A stretch of DNA of 39,030 nucleotides from JAITWN01 sp050486285 (GTDB lineage: Bacteria; Pseudomonadota; Gammaproteobacteria; SZUA-140), in contig JBJHCZ010000022.1 of NCBI GenBank assembly GCA_050486285.1, positions 1-39,030 on the forward strand, read 5' to 3'. Position numbers and translations under genes: made by a program. Within the stretch, counting starts at the first letter, position 1. Every line of letters begins with the position of its first letter. This document shows positions 30,419 to 37,843 of this stretch, in pieces. The notes beneath the pieces were generated by a model, which saw only the letters and a program-made list of their open reading frames with translations, did no database searches and was not told the DNA's origin.

Positions 30419-31265
30419 GACGGTCGTCCCCGCGGGCGTCCGCGGCCCGCTGCGGCGCGCGCGAATCGAGTACGGTATCGACGATGCCGGCGATCGCGAT
30501 CCAGTAGATGCGCGCCAGCTCGAACACGCTGTCCAGCGCATCGTAGCGTTCGGTCGGGCCGTCGTCGGCGCGCGTCGCTTCGAGCACGGTCCGGTAGTCG
30601 ATGACGCCGACGAGGATGCCGTCGTCGTCGGTGACCGGCAGGCGGCGGCGTGTCTGCCACGCGGTCTGTTCGCGGGCGATCGTGAGCGACATGCGCGCCG
30701 GCAGCGCCGGCGGCGCGGGACGCTTGAGTCCGCCGACCGTGTCGGCGGCGCCGGCTTGTAACAGCGCGGTCACCTGGGCGATGCCGCTCAGGCGGTAACC
30801 GCGATCGACCAGCCAGATCTCGCACTCGGCGGCGGCGCCGCGCTGGCGCACCCGCCTCAGCACCTCGGTCGCGGCGAGATCGTCGGGCAGCGCGGCGTCG
30901 ATCGGCGCCATGTGACTGCCGACGCTGTGCGGCGGATAGCGCAGCAACGGTCGGGACCCGGCGCGCGCCGGGTCATTGAGCAATTCGCGCAGGGCGCCGT
31001 CGGGTCCGGCCGCGCGGGCGACGCGGGTTGCGGCGGCGGCCGGCATCGCATCGAGCAGGTCGCCGGCCTGTCCGGGTTCGCAGCGGTCGAGTACCGCGGC
31101 GGCGACGTCAGGCATCATGTGACCAAGCAGCGGACCGCCGATCTCCGGATCGAGCGTTTCGGCAAGGCGCGCGATCGCGTCCTGCGGCAGCTTCTCGAGC
31201 GCGCGCGCGGCATCGGCGGGGTGGGCGCGCACATAGGCGAGGGTCAGGCGGTTATCGGCCTTCAT
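30408..31265 (-). CDS. Soluble MgtE-like regulatory protein (N and CBS-like domains, no pore)
   Basis: 285 residues. The first 110 residues resemble the MgtE N domain (LTLAYVRAHPADAARALEKL, GGPLLGHMMPDVAAAVLDRC, QAGDLLDAMPAAAATRV). Residues 115-245 read like the paired CBS part (GSHMAPIDAALPDDLAATEV, LPVTDDDGILVGVIDYRTVL). Where MgtE continues into its membrane domain, this protein has only a short amphipathic segment (DALDSVFELARIYWIAIAGI) and a basic tail. It therefore cannot form a pore alone. It overlaps the channel gene upstream (14 bases) and mgtE downstream (11 bases), so it is made together with both and may gate or assemble with them. Confidence 0.75.
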   Translation of the reverse strand: MKADNRLTLAYVRAHPADAARALEKLPQDAIARLAETLDPEIGGPLLGHMMPDVAAAVLDRCEPGQAGDLLDAMPAAAATRVARAAGPDGALRELLNDPARAGSRPLLRYPPHSVGSHMAPIDAALPDDLAATEVLRRVRQRGAAAECEIWLVDRGYRLSGIAQVTALLQAGAADTVGGLKRPAPPALPARMSLTIAREQTAWQTRRRLPVTDDDGILVGVIDYRTVLEATRADDGPTERYDALDSVFELARIYWIAIAGIVDTVLDSRAPQRAADARGDDRHGR

Positions 31266-32091
31266 GGTCGGACTTCTCGCGAATCTCGGAGATCTCGGCC
31301 TCCAGCAGCGCGGCGGGGATGATGACCCGACCGCGTTCGGTGCTGAGCACGACCCGCGTCGGCGTCAGCTCGATGATCGTGCCCTCGTAGTCGCGCAGCC
31401 GCAGGCGGTCGCCGGTCTGGTAGAGGCGGCGGATCTGGTGACCGGCGATGACGTTGCTCATGTAGTCGCGGGCGCCGAGGCCGAAGGCGAGGGCGATGCC
31501 GCCGAGCGTGGTCGCGAGGCCGATGCCGATGATCACCGAGAGGAAGGTGATGTCGATGCCGATCTGCTTGACGCCGATCGCGGTCGCGGTGACCAGGATC
31601 GTGACCTGCACGATCCTGCCGAGCAGTTCGCTCTTGCCGATACCGGTGCGTTCGGCCGTGGTCGCGACGAGGTCGCGCATCATCGCGCTGATGATGATGC
31701 CGGCGAGGATGATGAGGAGGCCGGTCAGCAGGATCGGGATGTAGGTCGCGACCGTCGACAGCCAGGCCACGAAGATCTCCAGGCCGAGTATCGCGGCGGC
31801 CCCGGCCATGAACAGCAGCACGACGATCCAGAACAGCACCTCGCCGACGATGCGCGCCGGCGGATAGCGCGGCTGCAGTCTTTCGAGGCCTTTGCGGGCG
31901 ATCAGGCGTTGCCACAGGCTGTCGAGGCCGAGCAGCAGGCGGATGCTGATCGCGCGCACCAGTTTTGCGGCCAGCCAGCCGGCGACCATGATCAGCAGCG
32001 CGAGCAGCAGGCGCGGCAGGTAGGCGGCGATCTGGCCCGCTGCGCTGGTGAATTCCCCGCTGAACGTCTCAATCCAGGACGTGAATTCCAA
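31252..32091 (-). CDS. MscS-family mechanosensitive channel
   Basis: 279 residues, TTG start with GGAG 10 bases upstream. Three or four membrane helices (about 22-48, 80-107, 114-142, 150-195), of which the last contains the glycine/alanine-rich pore helix pattern FLSVIIGIGLATTLGGIALA, then the beta domain (GDRLRLRDYEGTIIELTPTR). It opens under membrane tension to release solutes when external osmolarity falls. It is the first gene of an overlapping three-gene operon with two MgtE-type proteins, an arrangement I do not know from literature. Confidence 0.85.
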   Translation of the reverse strand: MEFTSWIETFSGEFTSAAGQIAAYLPRLLLALLIMVAGWLAAKLVRAISIRLLLGLDSLWQRLIARKGLERLQPRYPPARIVGEVLFWIVVLLFMAGAAAILGLEIFVAWLSTVATYIPILLTGLLIILAGIIISAMMRDLVATTAERTGIGKSELLGRIVQVTILVTATAIGVKQIGIDITFLSVIIGIGLATTLGGIALAFGLGARDYMSNVIAGHQIRRLYQTGDRLRLRDYEGTIIELTPTRVVLSTERGRVIIPAALLEAEISEIREKSDHEGR

Positions 32092-32217
32092 GCGGCGGGC
32101 TCCGGAGGATCGGCATCGGCGATACGTTATCGCGATTCACCGGGGAAGTCATCCCGAGGCTTGCGCCGGCGCGGCGACCGCCGCATCATCGGGACCATCG
32201 GCGATGGAGGCGCTGCA

Positions 32218-32796
32218 TTGTTCACCCGTACCGGATCGACCGACGACCTGTTCTGTTACGGCACGCTGATGTTTCCCGAGGTGATGCGCGCGGTCGCCGG
32301 CGCCGACTACCCGCGGCTGGGCGCGGTGCTGCGGGGGCATGCCCGTTATCGCCTGCGCGGCGAGGTCTTTCCGGGTATCGTCGCGCAGGCCGGCGCCGAG
32401 GTGCATGGCTGCCTCTATCGCGGGCTCGGCGCCGCCGTGCTGCGGCGGATCGATGCCTATGAAAGCGAGGGCTACGTGCGGCGCCGGCTCGAGGTCGAGT
32501 GCGAAACCGGGGAGAGATTCAGCGCCTGGGTCTATGTCATGCCGCCGGCGTCCCGCGGCCGCCTCGATCCGGTGGAGTGGGATCGCGAGGCATTCGAACG
32601 CCGGCACCTGGCGGACTGGCTGCGCGCGCTGCGCGCGCGGATAGGGGGTCAGGAACTCGAATCTTCGCCGTCGGTGGCGGCGGTAGCGGGCTCCTCCACC
32701 GGTGTGTCGTTGCGGGTCAGGCGGGCATTGCGCGGGATCACCGGCGGCATGCGCTGCGCGAGCTTGCCGTGTTCGCGATCCATGCGCTGCTCGTAG
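32218..32796 (+). CDS. Gamma-glutamylcyclotransferase-like (AIG2/GGCT) protein
   Basis: About 192 residues from a TTG at 32218 with GGAGG 7 bases upstream; no ATG or GTG is available in frame near the domain start. The family start DLFCYGTLMFPEVMRAV gives the Y-G-T-L substrate loop, and the conserved Glu lies in DAYESEGYVRRRLEV. The GGCT core ends near residue 142 (LRALRARIGG); the remaining ~50 residues lie opposite the end of slt and are basic and rich in Arg and Ser. Whether this tail is real or a stop codon was lost is unclear. Possible substrates are gamma-glutamyl amines or glutathione fragments. Confidence 0.72.
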   Translation: MFTRTGSTDDLFCYGTLMFPEVMRAVAGADYPRLGAVLRGHARYRLRGEVFPGIVAQAGAEVHGCLYRGLGAAVLRRIDAYESEGYVRRRLEVECETGERFSAWVYVMPPASRGRLDPVEWDREAFERRHLADWLRALRARIGGQELESSPSVAAVAGSSTGVSLRVRRALRGITGGMRCASLPCSRSMRCS

Positions 32797-34682
32797 AGCA
32801 CCGCGAACAGCATGACATTCTGCACATAGCCGCGGGTCTCGCGGAACGGCAGCGTCTCGGTCCACAGGTCCGCCGGGAGCGCCTGCTCGCGTGGCAGCCA
32901 GCCGTCGACGCGATGTTCGCCGGCATTGTAGGCGGCGAGGGCGACCGCCTGGTGGTCATATCGATCGAGCATGCGCCGGAGCCAGGCCATGCCGAGGCGC
33001 AGGTTCGTGCCAATGTCGAGCAGGTTCGACTGGGTCGGCGCCGGAATGTCGAGATGGCGCGCGAGCTGACGCGCGGTGGACGGCATCAGCTGCATCAGGC
33101 CGAGCGCGCCCGCCGGCGAACGCGCATTGGGATCGAAGGCGCTCTCCTGACGAATCAGCGCAAAGGCCAGCGCCGGATCGATGCCGTGCTCGCGCGCCAT
33201 GGCGGTGATCTGCTCGCGATAGGCGAACGGGAAGCGAAGCTCGAGGTCGTCGCGGAAGTCGGTGCGCGCGACGGTCATGATTGCGCGGTCGTGCCAGCCC
33301 CAGCGCTGCGCCTGCACCGCCGCGGACTTCAGCTGCCAGTCCGCCATGTCGCGGGTCGCCATGAACCACTCGCGGCGAGCGTCGACCAGCCGTCCGAGCC
33401 GGTACAGCTCACGCGCCCGCGCGATGCCGGGATATTCCTCCGGCCGCACGCTGTCGCCGTAGTCGTCGACGACCGCGCGGTGCTGCAACTGGTACGGCAG
33501 CGCCAGACGATCCGCCGCGAGGTAGCTGTAATATCCGCGCGCCAGCGCGAGTTCAAGGTAGATCTCCTCGGCCTGCTGCGGCTGCTGCAGGGCCTCGAGC
33601 GCGCGCGCCTGCCAGTAGCGCCAGGCCGGCGCCTCGCGCTCGTCCTCGCGCAATTGCGCGATTGCATCGATGACGGCGGGCCAGTCCTGGCGCGCCAGCG
33701 CGGCGCGCACCCGCCACTCGCGCAGCGGGGTATCGGCGGCGCGTTCGTCGAGGGCCTGCAGGCGTTCGAGCGCGCGCGGATGGCTGCGCAGCGCCAGCGT
33801 CAGCGCAAGGCTGCGTTCGATATCCGGATACTGTTCGCGCGACAGCGCCGGGTGGGTGTCGACGGCCCGGTCCCAGGTCTCGACCGCGAGATCGATGTTC
33901 GTGCGCGCCATGCGCTTGATCGCATGGATGAGGATGTCGGCGTGTACCGGGTGTTCGCCGGCCGATCGCTGTGGAGCGCTGACGAGCCGGGGGTTGCCGT
34001 GCACCCGCAGCCATAGTTGCGCCCAGTCGCGATGGGTATCGTCCATGTAGCGCGTCAGGTAACTGGCGAGGCGGACTTCGTTGGCCTGCATCGCGAGCCG
34101 GAAACGTTTCCATGCCAGTTCAGAATCGAGTCCGCCGCTCGCCCGCCATGCCGTGAACACCGGATCGCAGGCGGAGGGCCGGGATTCGCCGACCAGCCAC
34201 AGGGAATCAATGCCGTCGAGCGCCAGTGCCGCCTCGTCGGTACGCAGCAGGGCCTGGCGACGGTAGCATTCGAGGGTGACGCTCTCGGCGCGGGCGGGGT
34301 AGTTGCGCAACAGCATCTCCCATTGCCCGCGTCGGGCCAGGCTGTCGATCCAGGCATGATGCAGGCGCAGCGACAGCGGGCTGCCGGCGTAATCGCTGAC
34401 GAAGTGCGCGATCTCGGCCTCGCGCGCCTGGGCCAGTCGCGGGCGCAGGTATTGATAGCGCAGATACGGGTAGAGCGGATAATCGCGCAGTTCCGACGAC
34501 AGCGTATTGAAGCGGGTCATCGCGCCCTGGCGCAGCGCGCGCTCGGCCTCGAGGAAGGTGGCGCGCTGGCGTTCGAGGGCGACCTCGGCGTCGGCGGCAA
34601 GGGCCGGCGCGACCGGGGCGATGAGACCCGGGATCAGCAACAGGAGCAGGCAAGGCAGTAGTGGCGACATGCCGATTACCAT
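32649..34682 (-). CDS. slt: Soluble lytic murein transglycosylase
   Basis: About 677 residues from the ATG at 34682; Met at 34670 is the alternative, and both lack a clear ribosome site. A signal peptide (PLLPCLLLLLIPGLIAPVAPALA) exports it to the periplasm. The long alpha-superhelical (U/L) domains cover about 40-480. The catalytic domain has Glu513 in ALIRQESAFDPNARSPAGA, then GLMQLMPSTA and AYNAGEHRVDGW. It cleaves peptidoglycan glycan strands with 1,6-anhydro ends. The 3' end overlaps the GGCT-like gene on the other strand by 148 bases. Confidence 0.93.
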   Translation of the reverse strand: MVIGMSPLLPCLLLLLIPGLIAPVAPALAADAEVALERQRATFLEAERALRQGAMTRFNTLSSELRDYPLYPYLRYQYLRPRLAQAREAEIAHFVSDYAGSPLSLRLHHAWIDSLARRGQWEMLLRNYPARAESVTLECYRRQALLRTDEAALALDGIDSLWLVGESRPSACDPVFTAWRASGGLDSELAWKRFRLAMQANEVRLASYLTRYMDDTHRDWAQLWLRVHGNPRLVSAPQRSAGEHPVHADILIHAIKRMARTNIDLAVETWDRAVDTHPALSREQYPDIERSLALTLALRSHPRALERLQALDERAADTPLREWRVRAALARQDWPAVIDAIAQLREDEREAPAWRYWQARALEALQQPQQAEEIYLELALARGYYSYLAADRLALPYQLQHRAVVDDYGDSVRPEEYPGIARARELYRLGRLVDARREWFMATRDMADWQLKSAAVQAQRWGWHDRAIMTVARTDFRDDLELRFPFAYREQITAMAREHGIDPALAFALIRQESAFDPNARSPAGALGLMQLMPSTARQLARHLDIPAPTQSNLLDIGTNLRLGMAWLRRMLDRYDHQAVALAAYNAGEHRVDGWLPREQALPADLWTETLPFRETRGYVQNVMLFAVLYEQRMDREHGKLAQRMPPVIPRNARLTRNDTPVEEPATAATDGEDSSS

Positions 34683-34810
34683 GAAAGATTCGTACCAGTT
34701 GGCAGGAGCGGCCCGACGGACCGGCAGGAGGAGGCGGGTGAAGCGGGAGGAAAACCGATACTTGAGGGGACAAGCATCATCCTTGCCACCTTCAGGGGTT
34801 GAGATCAAAG

Positions 34811-34838
34811 GCCGCGGTGCGCCGGTGCGCACCGCGGC
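34811..34838 (-). terminator. Hairpin after the HU-like gene
   Basis: GCCGCGGTGCGC, CGGT, GCGCACCGCGGC: a perfect 12-bp stem, 11 bases beyond the HU-like stop on the minus strand. It is followed on that strand by CTTTGATC, a weak U-tract. Confidence 0.6.
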
Positions 34839-34848
34839 GGGGTATTCC

Positions 34849-35223
34849 TCAGACCATGTCCTTCAGGGCCTTCAGCGCCTGAACCTTGACGACGTTACGC
34901 GCGGGCTTGGCCTTGAACATCATTTCCTGGCCGTTGAACGGATTAATGCCCTTGCGCGCCTTGGTCGCGGGCTTGCGCACGACCTTGACCTTGAACAGGC
35001 CGGGCATCGTGAAGACGCGCGCGCCGCCGTTCTTGACGTGCCCCTCGATGACATTCTTGAGTTCGTCCATGACCGAGCCGACCTGCTTCTTGGTCAGGCC
35101 GGTGTTGTCGGCGATGTGGGTCAGCATGCTGGAACGGGTGTACGGGGTCTTGATTGCCTTGGCCGCGCGGGGGGCTTTCTTCGCCGCCTTCTTCTTGGTT
35201 CCGCCTTTCTTCTTTGCAACCAT
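34849..35223 (-). CDS. HU/IHF-family DNA-binding protein with basic N-terminal extension
   Basis: 124 residues from the ATG at 35223 (GGAG upstream). The first ~30 residues are Lys/Ala-rich (KKKGGTKKKAAKKAPRAAKA), similar to histone-H1-like tails. The rest is the HU fold: SSMLTHIADNTGLTKKQVGS, then the beta arm FTMPGLFKVKVVRKPATKAR and NPFNGQEMMFKAKPARNVVK. It is longer than E. coli HU (90). It bends and compacts DNA. It has its own promoter and hairpin terminator. Nothing in the sequence shows which genes it affects. Confidence 0.88.
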   Translation of the reverse strand: MVAKKKGGTKKKAAKKAPRAAKAIKTPYTRSSMLTHIADNTGLTKKQVGSVMDELKNVIEGHVKNGGARVFTMPGLFKVKVVRKPATKARKGINPFNGQEMMFKAKPARNVVKVQALKALKDMV

Positions 35224-35288
35224 TATGGTTCTCCTTGCTTGCGGTTGAATGCCGGAAACATGCATGATGCGCCTGTAACGGTATGCGC

Positions 35289-35317
35289 AGCATAGCAACG
35301 TATTTTTCAATTCGCAA
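35289..35317 (-). promoter_or_regulatory. Promoter of the HU-like gene
   Basis: Minus strand: -35 TTGCGA (35317-35312), 17-base spacer, -10 TATGCT (35294-35289). Leader about 59 bases. Confidence 0.55.
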
Positions 35318-35446
35318 TCCATTTTCTCGCCGGGTTTCGGCCATGCCGGACTCGGCGTTGATACTGTATTTTACGGGGTCAGACCTCTGTCGATGAGTGC
35401 CGCCGCGGCATACCGGTTGGTCGCCCGCGGATGCCAGGAGAGTGAA

Positions 35447-35872
35447 ATGCAGGCTTTTTACCGCGCCGAACCGTTGCGCTTCGAATGTACCGGCTGTGGC
35501 GCATGCTGCAGCGGAGGCGATGACCACCACGTATTTCTCGCGCCCGGCGAGGCGCGCGCGATCGCCGGCGAGCTTGGCATCGGCTGGGCCTGGTTCCGTC
35601 GCCGCTACCTGACCCGCACGGCGGACGGTGACCAGGTGCTGCGCATGAACGCGAGCGGAAGCTGCGTATTCCTGCAGGATGACGGCCGTTGCGCGGTCTA
35701 CGCCGCGCGCCCCGTGCAATGCCGGAGCTATCCGTTCTGGCCCGAGATCCTGGCCTCGCGACGGGCATGGCGCCGCGAGGCCGCGCGCTGCGAAGGTATC
35801 GACCGGGGCGCGCGCGTGCCGCTGGCCCGGATCGAGGCCGCGCTGCGCGCGGTGACGGGCGCCGGGGCGTGA
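35447..35872 (+). CDS. YkgJ-family cysteine-cluster protein
   Basis: 141 residues from the ATG at 35447 (GGAGAGTGAA upstream). The cysteine cluster C-x2-C-x3-CC is in FECTGCGACCSGGDD, with further Cys in GSCVFLQDDGRCAVYAARPV and QCRSYPFWP. The pattern suits an iron-sulfur or zinc site (UPF0153/YkgJ). Function unknown in general. A partial GGGGTCAGA sequence lies 70 bases upstream at about 35375. Spacing of 13 bases to the next gene suggests an operon with DUF2835 and mazG. Confidence 0.85.
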   Translation: MQAFYRAEPLRFECTGCGACCSGGDDHHVFLAPGEARAIAGELGIGWAWFRRRYLTRTADGDQVLRMNASGSCVFLQDDGRCAVYAARPVQCRSYPFWPEILASRRAWRREAARCEGIDRGARVPLARIEAALRAVTGAGA

Positions 35873-35885
35873 CGCGGGCGCCGGC

Positions 35886-36128
35886 ATGAAACGCCCGATC
35901 AACGAAGTGATCATCGACCTCGACATCCCTGTCTCCGAGTATCTGCGCTATTACAAGGGCGATGCGAGCGCCGTGCAGACGCGCGCCCGCGACGGACGTT
36001 CCGTGCGCTTCCCGGCATCGCTGCTGCGCGCCTTCGTCGATGACGGCGGCGTGCGCGGGAGCTTCGTGCTGCGCTATGACGGCAACCACCGACTGGTCAG
36101 CCTGTCGCGCGCGGACGAGGGGCGCTGA
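35886..36128 (+). CDS. DUF2835-family small protein
   Basis: 80 residues. The conserved pattern of the family is visible: EYLRYYKGDASAVQTRARDG, RSVRFPASLLRAFVDDGGVR and GSFVLRYDGNHRLVSLSR. DUF2835 proteins are short cytoplasmic proteins of gammaproteobacteria with no known function. It is 13 bases after the YkgJ-type gene and 3 bases before mazG, so it probably shares their transcript. No active-site residues can be proposed. Confidence 0.78.
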   Translation: MKRPINEVIIDLDIPVSEYLRYYKGDASAVQTRARDGRSVRFPASLLRAFVDDGGVRGSFVLRYDGNHRLVSLSRADEGR

Positions 36129-36131
36129 GCA

Positions 36132-36920
36132 GTGTCGTCGCGGGCGATCGACCGCTTGCTCGAAGTGATGCGGCGCCTGCGCGCGCCGGACGGCTGCGCC
36201 TGGGACCGCGCCCAGACCTTCGATTCGCTGGCGCCATATACGCTCGAGGAGGCCTATGAGGTCGCCGATGCCGCGCGCCGCGCCGACCCCGGCGATCTGC
36301 GCGATGAACTCGGCGACCTGCTGTTCCAGGTCGTGTTTTTCTCGCGCATCGGCGAGGAGGCCGGGCAATTCGATTTCGACGCAGTCGCCGCCGCGATCGC
36401 CGACAAGCTGATCCGGCGCCATCCCCATGTCTTCGGTGATGCGCCGTCCGGCGACCCTGCGGCGCAGGCCGCGGCGTGGGAGGCGCACAAGTCGGAAGAA
36501 CGGCGCCGGAGCGGCGATGACGGCACGCTTGCCGGCATCGCGATGGCGTTGCCGGCGCTGGTGCGCGCGGTCAAGCTGCAGAATCGCGCGGCCCGCGACG
36601 GTTTCGACTGGCCGGTCATCGACCGCGTGTTCGACAAGCTCGACGAGGAACTCGCGGAGTTGCGCGATGAACTCGACGAACGCGATCCGGCGCGCCTCGA
36701 GCATGAACTCGGCGACGTGCTGTTCGTCATCGCGAATCTCGCGCGCCACCTGCGCCTCGATCCCGAGGCCGCGCTGCGCGCCGCGAACGGCCGCTTCGAG
36801 CGCCGTTATGCCCGCATGGAGGCGATCGCGATCGAGCGTGGCGGCCGCTTCGCCGATCTCGATCTCGACGCGATGGAGGAATTGTGGCAACAGGCCAAGC
36901 GCGAGACGGACGGCGCCTGA
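36132..36920 (+). CDS. mazG: Nucleoside triphosphate pyrophosphohydrolase
   Basis: 262 residues, GTG start. It hydrolyses NTPs and dNTPs to monophosphates and pyrophosphate, cleaning the nucleotide pool. Two MazG domains are recognisable: 10-115 (LRAPDGCAWDRAQTFDSLAP, EEAYEVADAARRADPGDLRD, ELGDLLFQVVFF) and about 150-250 (LDEELAELRDELDERDP, LEHELGDVLFVIANLARHLR). The E-x-x-E-x12-28-E-x-x-D metal pattern is present in both. The TGA stop coincides with the outermost bases of a long inverted repeat, so the natural end of the gene may have been altered slightly. Confidence 0.92.
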   Translation: MSSRAIDRLLEVMRRLRAPDGCAWDRAQTFDSLAPYTLEEAYEVADAARRADPGDLRDELGDLLFQVVFFSRIGEEAGQFDFDAVAAAIADKLIRRHPHVFGDAPSGDPAAQAAAWEAHKSEERRRSGDDGTLAGIAMALPALVRAVKLQNRAARDGFDWPVIDRVFDKLDEELAELRDELDERDPARLEHELGDVLFVIANLARHLRLDPEAALRAANGRFERRYARMEAIAIERGGRFADLDLDAMEELWQQAKRETDGA

Positions 36921-37122
36921 TCCGGCCGGAGAGTCGTCGATGATCGTGTCGTTCCGCAGATCCGGGCCTGTGCCGGCCAGCCTCATTTCAGGACCGCCAT
37001 GAACCCATCCCTGGGGGCTGCCGCCGAGACATCCTGTCTCGGAGGCTCCTGAAATGAGGCTGGCCGGCACAGACCCTGCTGGGATGGCGCAGCCGATCAT
37101 CGACGACTCTCCGGCCGGATCA
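36918..37122. repeat. 205-bp nested inverted repeat (MITE-like)
   Basis: Outer arms: 29 bp perfect, 36918-36946 against 37094-37122 (TGATCCGGCCGGAGAGTCGT...). Inner arms: 26 bp perfect, 36968-36993 against 37047-37072 (CTGTGCCGGCCAGCCTCATT...). A central hairpin CCGAGACA-TCC-TGTCTCGG lies at 37024-37042. No gene is inside. It begins exactly on the mazG stop. Its shape is that of a non-autonomous mobile element; a direct repeat is not obvious at the ends. Confidence 0.75.
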
Positions 37123-37248
37123 GTAGTCATCTGACCCGCCTCGATTTGTTGATCCGGCAACGCAAGAAGGTCCAGCGAGCCGACGTAACTTTGACGGCTC
37201 CAGGGTCCGACGGGGCCCGAATCAGCCGGCCCGGCGCCCGGACGCTTA

Positions 37249-37277
37249 TTGACATGGCCCGGATTCGTCAGCAAAAT
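37249..37277 (+). promoter_or_regulatory. Promoter of the tRNA-tuf operon
   Basis: Perfect -35 TTGACA (37249-37254), 17-base spacer, -10 CAAAAT (37272-37277, 4 of 6), then AAGCGGC, a discriminator compatible with growth-rate control. Transcription should begin near 37284, 9 bases before tRNA-Tyr. Confidence 0.65.
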
Positions 37278-37292
37278 AAGCGGCTTGCTTTT

Positions 37293-37377
37293 GGAGGGGT
37301 TCCCGAGCGGCCAAAGGGATCAGACTGTAAATCTGACGGCTCTGCCTTCGGAGGTTCGAATCCTCCCCCCTCCACCA
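37293..37377 (+). tRNA. tRNA-Tyr (GTA)
   Basis: 85 bases including encoded CCA. Acceptor stem GGAGGGG / CCCCTCC, anticodon GTA at 37327-37329, long variable arm as expected for a class II tRNA, T-loop GGTTCGAATC. Confidence 0.96.
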
Positions 37378-37461
37378 AGGGAATGCTTGCAGTGCGTTGG
37401 TAGTTGGCTCGAGATCGGGCGCGTCGGGTTCCGGGTGGCACCGGGTCAGCAGCTGAGCAAG

Positions 37462-37535
<74 letters not shown>

Positions 37536-37540
37536 GTTAG

Positions 37541-37602
37541 GGAGACAGGTATCAGGCATCGGTGATCAGGCTGCGATCGACTGTCTCCTGATACCTGTTT
37601 CC
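37541..37602 (+). other. Stem-loop between tRNA-Gly and tRNA-Thr
   Basis: 16-base arms (37541-37556, 37587-37602; one G-U pair) enclose 30 bases. A second copy of the inner sequence CTGTCTCC at 37581-37588 allows an alternative pairing. Probably a processing structure in the tRNA-tuf precursor. Confidence 0.5.
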
Positions 37603-37608
37603 TGGTTT

Positions 37609-37684
<76 letters not shown>

Positions 37685-37733
37685 GTCCGGCGCAAGCGGG
37701 CAGCAAGGCAGGTCGGCCGCACAGGCGCCGGAC
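37685..37733 (+). other. Hairpin downstream of tRNA-Thr
   Basis: GTCCGGCGC (37685-37693) pairs perfectly with GCGCCGGAC (37725-37733). It directly abuts the tRNA CCA end and may mark the 3' processing site; a second GC-rich dyad (CCGTCCGCCGGGGACGGG) follows in the tuf leader. Confidence 0.45.
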
Positions 37734-37843
37734 CGCCATATTAAAGGTATAGGTGGAGGTCGCGTGACCGTCCGCCGGGGACGGGAGGCCTTCCCTGTCC
37801 CGGATTGTATTTCCGTCACCTGATCTTATAAGGGGATAGTGCG

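Noticed and set aside
31264..32217. Long upstream part of the open frame that contains the GGCT-like gene
   Set aside because: It is antisense to the MscS gene and has no ribosome site; the GGCT homology begins only after 32218, where a TTG with GGAGG is found.
35379..37274. 631-codon minus-strand frame opposite ykgJ, DUF2835 and mazG
   Set aside because: It runs through the 205-bp repeat and three well-supported genes on the other strand. No domain is present.
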